DNA of 64,000 nt from Cladobotryum mycophilum (lineage: Eukaryota; Ascomycota; Sordariomycetes; Hypocreales; Hypocreaceae). The position numbers were made by a program, and so were the translations under genes. Within the stretch, counting starts at the first letter, position 1, and each line of letters opens with the position of its first letter. Location of the stretch: contig JAVFKD010000004.1 of NCBI GenBank assembly GCA_036429605.1, positions 3,534,001-3,598,000 on the forward strand, given 5' to 3'. A model generated the notes under the pieces. The model was not told where the DNA came from. It saw only the letters and a program-made list of their open reading frames with translations, and did no database searches. Positions 36,874-51,320 of the stretch are shown one piece after another.

Positions 36874-38301
36874 GAGTATTGCTAATTCGGGCTATAACTA
36901 GCCCACTTTAGCTAGCTCTATACATGAAATATTTCCTTATATAAAATGTATAGGGTATAATTCTAATACATAAGATTAGATTAAATATATATTTTTATAT
37001 ATTATACTTTTATTTATAATTATAAATTAAATTAACTATTATTAATAAAATTAGTTATTTATTTATATTTATAGCTTTAGCTATTAAAAATTTAAATTAA
37101 AAGTAAACTTTTTAAATATTTAATATTTAATATAATTATAATTTTTTTATTTAATTTTTTAATATATAATATTTGTTATTATTATTTTAATAAATAATAA
37201 GCTTTTATAAAAATACTTTTTTGATATAAAGCTTCTATTATTTATAAAATAAAAAATATTATATATTTTTTTATAACTAAGGTTTTATTTTTTAATAAAG
37301 AATAGATATAATAATTAATAAAACAATATAATAAGCTTTTTTATATAAATTATTTTTTATATAATAATAGGTTTAGTTTTTTAAGCTTAAAAGCTATAAT
37401 ATAAAATTAAATATAAGAATAATAAAACAAAACCTATTTTATAAATATATTTTTAGTATAAGATTATATAATGTTTTTTTTAATGTTTTTAGTTTAAATA
37501 ATATATATAAAACTAATTAGTTTAAAATATTTTTTTAGGTTATAGATAGTATTAATTGAAGATTTATAATTATTTTTATTTTTAGTCTTATAATTATAAA
37601 GAAATAAAAGGGCTATAGGTGATTTTATAAATAGTTTAATGATTTTTACTATAGTTTCTATATTTTTTTACTATTATTATTATAATAAAAAAATTATATT
37701 TAAAAATATCTTAAAATAATTTTAGTTATTATAAAATAAAAAAGTTTTTATTAATCTTAAATTATAATTATAATTTATAATTATAATTATAACGTAAGTA
37801 TTTTTAATTAGTTTAGTTAAGTTAATAAAGTATTTAATACTTTAATCTAAGTATATAATATACTTATATAACAACTACATATATATATGTATATATATAT
37901 TATTATAAACTAATTAAAAAAACTTATAGCTATTAATAAAATATTCTTAAGTAAATATAAAAGTTAAAAGTAAAAGAATAATATAAAAGTAAAGAAAAAA
38001 TAATTATATAATTATAAAATTATTAATTTTATTAGTATATTAATCATAATAACTTTAATAATTAAAAAGATTATTTTAGTTATATAATAAATTATATAAA
38101 ATATAAATTAATTTATATTTATTAATCTTATTAAAAACATATTTTTTTTAAATAAATTAATTTTAAGTATTATAAATTGAATTTTATTTAATTAAATATA
38201 TAATATATTTTTATTAGTTTTATAGACTAACATTATATCTTATATATTTTATATAAGGAGTTAATTTAAAAATGTTAGTTATAGCCCGAATAGTAATACT
38301 T
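36874..38301 (-). mobile_element. 1.43 kb inverted-repeat element with 8 bp target duplication
   Basis: The left end reads GAGTATTGCTAATTCGGGCT. The right end reads TTATAGCCCGAATAGTAATA and CTT, the inverted complement. TTAATAAA flanks both sides (36866-36873 and 38302-38309), and the outer sequence joins into a family A end. The interior is not the minisatellite of the 502 bp MITE but a unique 1.3 kb also found at 34227 and 26255. No readable transposase remains. It may be a decayed non-autonomous or internally deleted parent. Confidence 0.75.
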
Positions 38302-39068
38302 TTAATAAAATAAGATGAAACCTGTTTATTATAATTAATTAATATAGTTAAATAAGCTATAAACAATTATCCTTTAAAGGGATTATAAAGCTTATAAGTA
38401 AAGTTAAATAAAAAAGAATTATGTTAATTTTCAACTATTATGATAATAGCTTTAAAATTATTAAAAATATAAAAATATAACTAAATTATATAAATAAATA
38501 TTAATAGTCTTATATATTTATTTATTAATATAATAAAACATATTATAAAATTATATATATTTTATAAAAAGAGACTTAAAATAATAATATATATATTTAT
38601 AATATATAGTTTAATTACATATTTATAATTATAGATAATATATATTATACGTAATTTATATTTTAAATAGTAATAAATGTTTTTATTTAAGTCATTTATT
38701 TATTTTAAAATCTAGATTATTATATAGTTTATAATTTTATAGTTAACAACAACTATAATATTTAATACTTGTGTTTTTAATATATTTATTATTAAATTAT
38801 TTAATAAAACATAATAATAATAATAAAAACAATCTTACCTTAAGAATACATTAGCTATAAAATAAAATTAATACTATAAGCTACTAGCTAAATCTAAACC
38901 ATAGCGTGCCTCTTAAACCTTCCTATACTAACTAAATTATTAAGTGATTTTATTAAAAACTTTAATAATTAAGTTAACTAAACCTAAAAAAGGCTATATA
39001 TGATAAAACAGTTTAAAAAAATGTAAAGTTATAATAAACTAAAAAGTGAATAAAAGATTATTAAAACT

Positions 39069-39099
<31 letters not shown>

Positions 39100-40904
39100 A
39101 GAATTAATTAATTAAATTAAATAATAAAGATTTTATTAGAATATATAAGATTTAAATCTTAATAAGATAAAACTAAACCTATTTATTATAATTAACTAAT
39201 ACAATTAAATAAGTTATAAAGACATATTCCCTAAGGGAAATCTAAATTATTATAAAAAATGTAAAATATAAATAAATATATTAAAATTAAATTCTATAAT
39301 ACTAATAAAATATTATTAATTTTAATCTTTTTACTTATAAAACTAAATACTTTTTAATTATTATTTTACTTTTAATTATCTAAAACCTAATTATTTTTTT
39401 ATTTATACAATTAAATTATTTTTAAATATTATAATGATATATCTAATTTTTTTTATTTATATTTTGTTTTAACTATATCTATTTCCTAATTTACTTAATT
39501 AACTTATTTTTAGTTTTCTTTTGTTTTAGTAATTTTCTATTTAGCTTTTAGTTTAGTTACTATAGAGCTTAGATTTATATTCTTTTTTAAGCTATTTTAT
39601 TATATATAGTCTTTTCTAGGTTTAGTTAGTAATTAGATTTAGGTTAGTTAGATGCCTTAGTTACCTATTTAATTGCCGAGACTTAGATAATAGTTGTAAT
39701 TGTTAATTGTATCTGTGATTTATAGGATTGTTGTGTGTATGCGATTATATTATATTTCTATTATATTATATTTCTATTATATTATATATTTAAGGGCCTT
39801 TCGGTTCAGCATTATATACTTACAAACGAAAAAGATATAAAAATTCTTTTCTAAAGCAATTAGTGAGTGTTTCTTTTCCATTACTTTTTTATGTTTTTAT
39901 TTTTAATATAAGTTTTTTTTTAGTAAAATTATACTATTAAAAAGAACTCTTCATTAACAGCCATAAAGGATTATTATAACTTTTAAGGGTTTAAACTTTA
40001 TAAAAAATGAAATAAAAAATATTAATAATTGTTTAAAAATAAAGGTTAAGTACTTTAGATTTATAAATAATAATAAAAATATTCTACTTAAATATAACAT
40101 TTAATATAATTTTTAATCTTATTATTAAACAATAAACACAGTATCTAGTGCCTATACTTTTAATATATTTATTATAAGATTATTTAACAAAATATAATAA
40201 TAATAATAAAGCTAATCCTACTATAAGGATATACTAGTTATAAAATAAGATCAATACTATCTTATAAACTATTAGCTAAGTCTAGCACTTACAATACCTC
40301 TTAAACTATTATGTTAAATACTTTAATTATACTATTAAGATTAAAGTTTTAGCAGTTAATCTAATTAAGCCTAAACCTATTTATACTCTTTATATAATAT
40401 ATTTAGTATAATAACAAATGCTAAACTAAATTACAAAAAAAGAGGTTTTTAAAAAACTAAACGTTTTATAAATCCTTAAACCCTTAAGATAATTTATAAA
40501 TAAATAAATTTCTCTTTACTAACTATATTTAATATTATAATTACTTATACTTATAGAACAATCTTATACACATATAATGAATAACTATAATATTTTAGTA
40601 ATTAAATAATAAAACTATTATTTAAAACTGAAATTTAAAATATAAGATTAAATTAAAATACATATTAAGTAGTATTAAACTATATTTATTTTATGTGTTT
40701 TTATATAATATATTAAAAAAGAAACTATTAGTACAATAAAAATTTAATTTACTTTTCGATTAAAGATTTACTCAAGTTAATAATTTATTAATAACAGTAA
40801 TAATTTTTATTATTTATAAGCTAAAAAAGAAATTAAGTTTTATAATTGAATTAAAGTTAAATAGTTTATAAAGCTAAAGATATTTATTACTTTTTGTAAC
40901 TTCT

Positions 40905-41758
40905 TTAAGGGATAAGTCTTTGTAACTCGTTTAATTGTATTAGTTAATTATAATAAACAGGTTTAGCCTTAATAACATCTAGATTTCATAAATTTTAATA
41001 ACATACCTAGTATTTAATAATATACATAAAATATAAGTTAAATAATTATATATATTATTATCTTTAACTATTTAACATTTAATTATTTTTCATTTTTATA
41101 AGTCTATACTTATATAATTAAATTCCTTTGAAATATTATAATTATAGAATAATTCTTTTTATATTTCTTTTAATTATATATATTACGTAATTTAAGCAAT
41201 TTAATCACTTTTAGTTTTTATTATTTCAATAAATTCCTATTTAGTTCTTAATTTAATTGTTATAAAGTTTATACTTAATTTTTGTTAAATTATTTTATTA
41301 TTATAGTTAGACTTAGTAGTTAAACTTAGATTAATTAAATATTTTTTTTTAATTTTAATGATTATACTTATTAATTGTTTTATAGGATTATTATATAAAT
41401 ATAACTGTATGTACAAATAACTATTATCTTAAGTATAATTAGTAAAAAGGAATTCATTTATTTATAAAATATAAGTTATTTTAAGGTTTTAAATACTTAT
41501 ATAAGATTTAGTTTTTTATAGAAAAAACCTTTATCTTTTGGTTTACTTATTATTACAGTGAATATATTATATTAAAAGTATAAATAGGTTTAGTTTTAAA
41601 TAAATTAATATTTTAATTTTAGTTATAGTAATATAATGAAATCTTTCAATATAATAAAAGATTTAAAATATAAACTAAGGCCTAGAGTTAGCTAATCGCT
41701 TATAATATTAATTTCTTTTACAATTAATATATTCCTAAAGTAAAATTGTTTTTATTAT
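40905..41758 (+). repeat. Repeat family A copy (plus), right end lost
   Basis: The left terminus is CTTTAAGGGATAAGTCTTTG. It continues through TTTAATATATTTT-type family words to ATATTCCTAAAGTAAAATTG. A second left terminus (CTCCCTTAAAGGACAGGTCT) starts at about 41765. Confidence 0.65.
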
Positions 41759-41826
41759 TATAACTATCTCCCTTAAAGGACAGGTCTTTATAATTTATTT
41801 AATTATATATAGTTTTTAATTTTAAA

Positions 41827-42225
41827 ATATTACTATTCAGGCTATAATATATTACTATTTAGGCTATAATTAACTTAAGTTAGTCTAATACTATAATTAT
41901 TATTTTAACTTTTATACTAAGGCTATAGTTATAGTAAGGCTTATATTTAAATACTATAACAATAATAACTCACTATAATACTTAATTATAATACTTAATT
42001 ATATTAATTAATTATAATAATTAATTAAAATAAATAATATAAATATTTAATATAAATACCTAATTAAAATAACTAATTAAACTAATTGATTAAACTAATT
42101 AATATAAATAGCTAATATAAATAATTAATTTAATTAATTAATATAAAAAGTATAATTATAATAGCTATTATACTATTATAAGATATTGTATTAGATTATA
42201 ATAATTAAGTATATTATTATTATTA
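41827..42225 (+). mobile_element. Inverted-repeat MITE relic (RIP-degraded, right end lost)
   Basis: It starts AATATTACTATTCAGGCTAT and follows the 32177-32678 MITE, including a decayed minisatellite zone (about 41980-42140). The right terminus is missing. Confidence 0.55.
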
Positions 42226-42874
42226 ATTCTTTAAAACTTAACTATTTTTACTTTTATAAATTCTTATTTAAACTATTTAATTCTTTTTAAATCTTATAAT
42301 TAAACTTAAGCTTTTTTTCTTATTTTATTTTTTTATTTATAATATAATTTAAGTTACTTAAATAATTAATCTCTTTTTAATCCTAGCTATTTTTTATTAC
42401 TTTTTACTTAGTCTTGTTTTTGGCCTCGGCAGAATTTGCGTTCAGCTCTTTTGCCCGAGTGATCCTGTTGTACAGTCAGTAACTCGATTTGGGTCAGCCA
42501 GGTGCTTTGGTGACCTACTTGGCTGCTAAGAGCAACTGCAATGTCGAGTGTATGGGAAGGAATCTATTTATTTATAAGTGATCTTAAGGCCTTAAGTACT
42601 CGCAGAAGATCTAGCTTTCTAAAAACCTTTGTCTTTTAGTTTGTTATGTATTATTATAGTAAATGTATTATACAGAGAGTATAAATAGGTTAGGTTTAGT
42701 TAGATTGACTGCTTGAACCTTGATCATGATAACGTAATTGAAGCTTTTAATATGATAGTACGGAGACTCGATGGCTCGGTTATTGAAGGTTTGAGAGGCA
42801 CGCTAAGGTCTAGAGTTAGCCAGTAGCTTATAGTATTAACCTTATTTTATAGCCAGTGTATCCTTAAGGCGGGA

Positions 42875-42876
<2 letters not shown>

Positions 42877-42957
<81 letters not shown>
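42877..42957. repeat. (TTA)27 microsatellite
   Basis: Twenty-seven uninterrupted TTA units within the (TTA)n segment of a family A copy. This is the longest simple repeat in the window. Confidence 0.97.
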
Positions 42958-42960
<3 letters not shown>

Positions 42961-43009
42961 TTTATTAAATAATATAATAATAAACATATTAAAAACATAA
43001 GCACTAGAT

Positions 43010-43210
43010 TGTTAGGTTTAGGTTGTAAGAGAGTTAATAAATGTATAGTATTATAAAGATCGCGTAGTAATCTCGCAGGTAGGTATTAATTAGTAATAGT
43101 TTTAATTCTTAACCTCTTTCTAACTATAATTCTCACGTCTCTTTATAAGTTGTCTTTTATTAATAATAAAATAACCCTAGTACTAGTAACTACCGTGCTA
43201 ATATATAACA
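43010..43210 (-). mobile_element. Candidate copia-type LTR, 3' end of a minus-strand element
   Basis: The 201 bp segment has ends TGTTA and TAACA, and its left edge abruptly cuts a family A copy after GCACTAGAT. On the minus strand it starts TGTTATATATTAGCACGG and is preceded by a purine-rich AAAGGGAATAGTC that could be a polypurine tract. Downstream T-rich DNA (to 44421, resumed after 51500) fits a minus-strand coding relic. A partner LTR was not found. Confidence 0.45.
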
Positions 43211-43316
43211 GACTATTCCCTTTATTAAAGAATATCCTTATCTCTTAAGGATACTATTAACCTTCTATAAACTTATAGCTAATTAGTGCGCTTAGGTTAT
43301 CTATTATCTATACCTT

Positions 43317-43348
<32 letters not shown>

Positions 43349-44426
43349 CTAATTATTATAAATTATAATAAATAATTATTATTACTTATAATTTAATATT
43401 ACTTTTTTTATAAAATAATAAAATATAAAAGCCTTTTACTTCTCTTTATGATTCTTTTTTCTTTTTGTATTATTCTAAATAGTAGGTTTATTTTTTTATT
43501 CTTATTAGCTTTATGGTTGTGGTATGCTTACTAGTATATTATACTTATACTAATATTATAATAAACTCTTTTTCTTTTTTTCTCTTTTTTATAATATCTT
43601 TTATATAAGTTAGCCCTTGGTTAAAGGGCTTTACTAAGAGGTTACTATTAACTTTTAATTAGTATTATATATTAAACTATAAAATCTTTAATAAGCTTAT
43701 TAAGTATTAGGTAAAAAACGCCTAGTCTTTTATTATTATTATAATAGTTAGTTTTGTTTATTTTTATTTTTTATTATTACTAAATTACTATTAACTTATT
43801 ATTTAAAGGCTAGTATAAGCTATTATTATATATTATATCTTTAAACTTATAAAAGCCCTTAAATTAAATGCATTATTACTATTATTAGTATTTTATTTTT
43901 ATATTTTTATTATAAGCTTTTTACTAATCTTTTATTAAATCATTATTATTATTAATATTATTAATACTATTATTCTTATTTTATATAATACAGCTATTAG
44001 ACTTTTAGAGTCTATTATTAATATTAACTAAAGTTTATAAATTATTACTTAAGTTTAGTAATTATATATTTTTATAAATATTATTTTTACTCTTTTATAA
44101 AAAACTTATAGCTATTTAAAAAAAAATTCAAAAATAATATTACCTACGATCTCTATGAGTTAATTAGACTCTAGTATTTACTTTTATTTTTAAAGAATTT
44201 TAAAAAATAAATAAAAAATAAATAATAATAATAAAAAATAAATAGCCTTACTATTATATTATTATATATTTATTAAGTGTTTGTTTATAAAATAGATTTA
44301 TTAGCTTATAATCCTTGATTTTTTTCTAGACTAATTAATTTATTTTTTCTTAGTTATTTTATATTTGTTTTATTTTAAACTAGTTTATTATGTTTTTATT
44401 AAATACTTTAATCTATAAAATCTTTT

Positions 44427-44601
44427 TGTAACGCTGTCCCGAAGATTACCTAGACGCGTGATGTAATAGAGATACAGGGTAATCTTGTATAAGTCGCGTG
44501 TCTCTCGTATAATAGTTAAACGCATAAGCTTAAGCTTATATATAATATAATACTTATGTTTTAATCTTATTTATTTAATGATTTTATAAGATATTATTAT
44601 A
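44427..44601 (+). repeat. 5' LTR of the Ty3 element
   Basis: It starts TGTAACGCTGTCCCGAA and contains AAGCTTAAGCTT. It aligns end to end with 51321-51495 and 55198-55371, and nearly all differences are C/T or G/A transitions. Confidence 0.9.
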
Positions 44602-45758
44602 ATTTTTAAGCTTCTTAGTATTATTACTTAAGCAAAATAGCTTTGTATACCTGTTCTTAGAGATCTATAGACCTTTCGGATTCTTTTTAAGAAACCTTAT
44701 AGACAATATATATAAAAAGATCCTTTAAAAATGAATTACTATAATAGCAAGTAATAGATCATATAAGATTAACTTAACGATTGTTACTTTTAGATTTATT
44801 ATAAGAACTTAATATTCTAGAATAGTAATTAAAGAGTAATAATATTATATTTTATAATAAAATTACTTAACTAAAAGAATATTAAAAGTTAAATAAAATA
44901 ATAGGCTAATTAAGAAAAGACTTTAAAAAATTATTGTAATATTAAGGCGATTATTCTAACGGCTTATTAAGTAGTTTAAAGAAAAACAATAATATAAAAA
45001 TTAAGAATCTTATTATATTTATTATAAATATCTTTTTTTAGGTAAAAAAGGAATAACTCTATAATCTATATTAAGTATTTTCGAGGTAAAAGAAAAAGTA
45101 CTATAAAGGTTATTTAAAGGTTTTTTTAAAATCGATTATATAAATATTAAATACTAAATCTAATAGAAACTCTATTTAAAACACTAAGAATCGTTTAAGG
45201 CTTAATAAAAATTAGAAAATAATTAGGAATACTTTAAAAATTAGATTATATTATTATTAAAGAATATAAATATCTATAAACTGTGTATTATATAAACCAT
45301 TAAGAAAGTAAAATAATAAGAATACTAATCTCCTTAAGACTTTTATATATATTTAAACTTATTAAAAAGTTAATTTCTAATGGCCTTAGAATTCTAATGT
45401 GCTTATAGCTTTTATATAAAGCTATAGAAGAACCTATAATATTAGATTATTATAGGAAGAAGCTTTTTTCTAAAGAACTATAAAAAAATAATTATATTAG
45501 CTATATACTATTAAGAGATTTTATAATCTATAAAGAAACGTAAGGCGCTAAAAAAGAAAGAAAAAAAAGTCAATTCTAATAAAATAATATTAAGTTTTAT
45601 ATTATTCTCCTAAGAAAAACAAACTATATAAGTAAGCTTTGTTAACTTTATAAATAATTATTAAAAAAAATAAACTAAAATAAATATCTTTTAGACCTTT
45701 TATTTAAAAAAGATTTTTAAAAAAGAATATACTTAATGCTAATAAGAATATAAGATAA

Positions 45759-45800
45759 TATTATAATTGTAAAAGTGATATGTATTTAAGAAATTGATAC
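45759..45800 (+). pseudogene. Gag zinc-knuckle relic (CX2CX4HX4C pattern, mutated)
   Basis: In frame, the four ligand positions read Tyr (from Cys), Cys, Tyr (from His) and Tyr (from Cys) with knuckle spacing, and one internal codon is a stop. The second Cys is intact. It is in the same frame as the reverse transcriptase 1.1 kb downstream. Confidence 0.6.
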
Positions 45801-46674
45801 GATTAACTCTTTATAAAGGTTTAAAAAATTAAAGCTAATAAATTGCTTTTATTTTTTAAAAAAAAAAAGTAAGAAAAAAAGAAAAAGGGTTAGATTAAAA
45901 TCCTTTTATATAGCCCCTTAAGTACTTATTAAGGTAATTCCTAAAATCCTAATTATAATTTATATACATTTTTATATTCTAGTTAAAATTAATAAACTAT
46001 TTTTTTATAATATATATACTAATTTAAATAATAGTATAGAAGTTAATATTATTAGTATAACTTTTATAAAAAAGTATAAATTAATAAAAAGTTTAACGAT
46101 TATTTTACTTTACCTATAAAATATAGAAAAAAATATATAAAAACTTATAGAATTTAAGAAATCTTACTTTAACTTATAAATACTTAAAGAACTACTAAGA
46201 CCTTTATAAGGTTATATATAAGTATTAATTAAGATCCTTAAAAACAGGGTAATCTTATATTATTATCTATAATTATATTATTTAAGTATTATATTTATTT
46301 ATACTCTTATAATTAAAACTAGTAGTTTAAATATAACTAAAAAAACCTAAAAAAGATTTCCAAGCGTAGATTTTAAAAGAAATACGCGAGTCATATTTAT
46401 ATTTTATTTATTTCTATAAATCTTAATCTTTTATACCTTTTAGATAAAATAAAGGAGATTATATTAAATCTTTTGTAAATTCTAATATAATTTTAAAAAT
46501 AGAAAAATATCTTTTTAATTGATAATATAAGAATTCTCTCTTATTTTAAATAAACCGATCATATAATTAAATTAATTAAAGGAGCTTTCCCTTTTTATAG
46601 TCTAATTTATTTACTTTCTCTTACTAAATTAGAAGTATTATAAGAATATTTAGAAAAAAACTTAACCAAAGGAT

Positions 46675-47400
46675 AAATTTACTTTTCAAAAAGCCTAGTA
46701 AATGTATTTATTTTATTTATACTAAAAAAAAACAAAAGTCTTTGTTTATATATAGATTATTAAGGATTAAATTATAATTATAATTAAGAATTACTATTCT
46801 CTTTTTTTATTATTAAAATTATAAATTAAATTAAAGGTTTAAATTATTTTACTAAAATTAATATTAAAGATATATATTATTGTATATATATTAAAAAAAA
46901 TAATAAATAGAAAACTATATTTTGTACTTATTATAGTTATTATAAATTTCTAATTATACCTATAAGATTAATTAATACTTTAACTATATTTTAGAATTAT
47001 ATTCATTAAGTATTAAATAATTTATTAGATTATATATATATTGTTTATTTTAATAATATTTTAATCTTTTCTTTAAATCGCGAATCTTTATATTTCTTAT
47101 ATATAAAAAGTCTTAGAATAACTAAGAAAAATTAAATTATATACTTAATCTAATAAATATTTTTTTATTTAAAATTAAATTAAATTTTTAGGATTTATAG
47201 TATTAGATAAAAAAATTATAATAAATCTAAAATAAGTAGAAATAATCTTAATATAATAGAAACCTACTATATATCGAGAAATCTAAGTTTTTCTAGGGTT
47301 TTATAACTTTTATTATTGATTTATTAAAAGATATTTAATAATTACCCGTTTATTATATAAACTATTAAAGGGTATAAAAAATAGGCGAAAACTAGGTTAA
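46675..47400 (+). pseudogene. Reverse transcriptase and RNase H start of the Ty3 element (RIP-inactivated)
   Basis: A single frame reads through the usual fingers-palm blocks of Ty3 RT. The block normally starting FTKLD reads FTKINIKD. The second Trp-Lys-Thr block has TAG for Trp. The FQNYI block has TAG for Gln, then NYIH. The catalytic YxDD box reads YFNN, so both active-site Asp are lost. Further on, VFLGFYNFYY and FIKRYL mark the RT-RNase H connection. The element could not make active enzyme. Confidence 0.88.
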
Positions 47401-49079
47401 GTAATACTTAAGGAACATTAAAAATTACTTTTTATTAGTTTATTTAAGCTTTCTAGAATATTCTTTTATTATAATATTATAACCTAAAAAAGCCTATTTA
47501 TATAAAAACCAATACTTTAAAGTTTATTACTATTATTATATTATTTTAATTAGATAAAGAAAAAAATAGTATCTAGTAGTCTTTTAGTTGCGGGCGTTTT
47601 GTAATATTAAGCTTAATTATAGTATACTAGACTAAAAAATACTAGTAATTATAGTAGCATTTAAATATTAGAGATACTATATAAAAGGTACTTAAGGTTA
47701 AACTAAAGTCTAGAGTGACTATTAGAATCTTTAATCCTTTATAAAATAGTTAAAATTAAATAATAGATAAGTTAAATAGTGTATTTACCTAACTTTTTAT
47801 AACTTTATAATTAAGTATTAAGTAAAAAAACTAATCTTACTAATAGGCTGTTAAGATAATCTAATTATAAAAAGGAATTACCTTTGAATTAGGAATTTCT
47901 TATTCTATTATAAAATAAACTATAGAATCTAATAGTAGATTAAGGAAATAATCCTTTTAAAAAGGTAATATATTTGTAAAACCTTATTATAAAAAAATAG
48001 TAAATATTAAGGCAAGAAATCTATAAAGTTATCTTTACTAATATTTTTTTTAATAATAATATAAAAAAACTATTATTAAAATTATTATAATAAGATTAAA
48101 AGAAAAATCCTAAACTCTAATATTAAAAAGACCTTGATTTTTTTATAAAAAACCTAAAATAGGTTATAAAGTATAGTAATCTAATTACTTACTAGAATTA
48201 TATTTATGTCCTAGAAAAGATAATAATTCGTTAAGAACTATTATCTTTTTATTATAATAATCCCTTAGTAGATTATTTTAAAAAATTATAAATAAAAAAG
48301 TTATTATAAAAAAGTTCTACTAGAAGAATATAGGAAAAAATATTAAAGAATATATTTAAAAATATTTAATTTATATAAAAATCGCAATTAAAAAGTATAA
48401 GCTATAGAAAAAACTTAAATTACTTCTGCTTCTTAATCAACTAATAAAAAAACTATTAATAGATTTTGTAATAGGACTTCTAATAGTCTTGTTTAATAAT
48501 AAAAAAATTAATACTATACTAATAATTATTAATTAATATATTAAATATATATTTCTTTTTCTAGTCTCTATAATAATTATAGTAAATAAACTAATTAAAT
48601 TATTTTATACTAAAATTAAACTATAGTTTTTAGAATCTTTATAAGGAATTGTATTTAATAAAGAATCTTTATTTATAAATAAATTTTAATTATTAATTTA
48701 TTTTTATATAAAAATTTAAAAACATTTATTAATTACTTTTTATTTTTAAATAAATAAATAAATAAATAAAAAAATTAATCTATTAAATATTATTTATAAT
48801 ATTTTATAAGTAATATATTATTAATATAATTATAATTATTAATAAAAGTATAGTATACTATAAATACTATTAGAAATATAATAATAAATATATCTTTTTT
48901 AAAGCATTAATAGATTATGTTCTAGAATTCTATTTAGATATTAAGGATAATGCCTTTTAAAAGAAGGTCCTAGATATAAAGGCTTATATAAAAAAATTAT
49001 ATTAACTTAAACAAAAACTATAGAATTATTAGAGTATTGTAGTTAAAAGATAAGTAAGAAATTATAATTTGTATTATAA

Positions 49080-49515
49080 AGAGTAATATTTTAAAATAAG
49101 AGATTTAATAAGATTATCTATGAAAAATTTTAGGTTTAAAAAAAAATAATAAAAATTAATACTTTACTATTTAAGACTATTATAAGTACTTAAACAAATT
49201 AAAAACTAAGCGTATAAAATAACTCTATTCTTAAAGTATAATAGTCTATATAATATTTTTTATATTAGTTTATTAAAACTATAGACTTAATAACTTTTAA
49301 ATAAAAAAACTAATTATTAATACTAAAGTTAAATAACTTTAATAAATAAAAAATTAAATTAATTAAAGATTAAAGAAAAAGTAAATCTAAAATACTTTAC
49401 CTAATAAAATAAAAAGGGTAGCTAGTAGAATATAATAAATAGATTTATAAGAAATATATAAAAAATATATAAAAAGTTATTAAAAAATATTAGAAATTCT
49501 AAGTAAAAAAATTAT
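49080..49515 (+). pseudogene. Integrase C-terminal and chromodomain relic of the Ty3 element
   Basis: The frame at 49201 and onward reads KN(stop)AYKITLFLKYNSLYN, then FYISLLKL, matching the integrase C-terminal block that ends in HVSLLEP. At 49390-49510 the frame (KYFT, two stops, NKKGS, two stops, NIINRFI, ending KNIRNSK) matches the order of chromodomain residues with Trp codons turned to stops. This supports chromovirus assignment. Confidence 0.65.
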
Positions 49516-51320
49516 AATAGAAAAAAAAATATATATAAAAATAAAATAAAAATCTTATTTATAAAAGTAAAACTCTAAGATACTATAATAATATACTTAT
49601 AATTCCTTTTAATATTAAAACAAAATAATTAAAAACTTATTTATATAACCTTGAACTATTTCTATCTATTACTTTTTTATTTTTCTTTTATTATTTTTAC
49701 TATAAGAATCTCCCATTAAAACCTATATAATATCTCGCTTAAAAAAAACTATAGTATTTTATTAAAAAGTATAATTAATATTATTAAAGTAAAGATAAGA
49801 ATATAAAAAGGATTTATATTATTTTATAATAAAAAATAATTTAAGAGTTTATTAATAATAATTATATAATTAATTTAAAAATATATATAATATTATAAGA
49901 AAATAGTTAGACTTAAGTATTTAACTTTTATTAATAAGATTTATAGGCTTAGTTATATATAGTCTAGGTATTTTAAATTTTATTATTAATGAGTTATAAA
50001 GTAATTAAATAAGAAAAAATAATATATTGTTTAATTCTTTTTATTACTAGTAATATTCTAGTAATAATAATATTAGGTTTTAGTATTAGAAAATATCTCG
50101 GTAAGCTAGAAAAAGGTATAGGAGATTTGTTTTAGATTAGACTTTTTTAATAATAAGCCTTATTTGTTATCTTCTAAAAGAAATTTAATAATCTTATTAT
50201 TATTTTTATTATTTTATTGGAAATTATAAAACTTATAAGTAAAACTTAATAAAAAAAGATTATCCTAATCTCCGGATATTATAGTAATAGCCTAGAAAAA
50301 GCTATTAAAAATACCAAGAATATAAGCAAATTGTATAAAAGTCAAAGATACTTATAGTTTTATATATTTATTTATTAGTATAGTAAAATATATAATAAGA
50401 CTATACTTGCTTTATAAAAATATAATATATAAAAAAAAACTTAAAAAAATATTTAGTATTTTTATAATATATAGTTTAATTATATATTTATAATCGTAAA
50501 TAATATCTATACTATAAGCGATTTATATTTTAGGTATTAAAAAAAGAATTTATTTTTTTATTTAGATTATTTATTTTTTTAAGATTTAAATTATAATAAA
50601 AAGAAAAATATAAATTATATATAGGTATATTAAAATTAAACTATATAATATTAATAAAATATTATAAACTCTAATCTTATTACTTATAGAACTAGGCGTT
50701 TTTTTAAGAACTAGTTTACTTTTAATTAAAGAAAACTTAAAGTATTTAATAGAACTTATAAAATAAGTATTAATAAACTTTATATTATTAATATTTAATT
50801 TATTAATATTTATTTTATTAATTTCTTTCTTTAGATTATTAATTATAAACAGGTAAAGTAAGCGATTTTTAGCTAAAAAGAGTATATGCTATACGAAAGA
50901 ATGTTTACTTTTTGAACTAATACGCGAACCTATTTAAGATTCTCCTCGAGGAGTACAGTAATATTTCTATAATCCTATACTTTTTTATATAAAAGTACTA
51001 ATAATACTATAGGTTAAGATTAAAATTTCGTTTATTAAGTAATTTACATTTAAATATTAACTCTGTTATATTATAACTAAACTACTTTAAGATATTCTAT
51101 TATTTATCTCGGAGATAGAATAAGTATAATTTAATATTAAATGTTTTTAAGAAAAATATTATTAAACTATAATAAAATTAAAAAAATCATAATTAAATTA
51201 TAATAGAAATAATTATAAAAAAATATAAAAAGTATATATACTTAAGATATGTTTTAAAATGTATAGGGTTTTAATTAATGTTTTAAGTAACTGGGATAAT
51301 TACTATAAAGAGAGGAAAAT

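Noticed and set aside
43400..44421. Copia RNase H on the minus strand
   Set aside because: A few residues (a PLSKAL-like stretch) look right, but the rest does not align well enough to annotate; kept only as a hint under the LTR entry.
46675..49515. Active retroelement polyprotein
   Set aside because: The RT catalytic Asp pair is lost and there are many in-frame stops. It is a relic.
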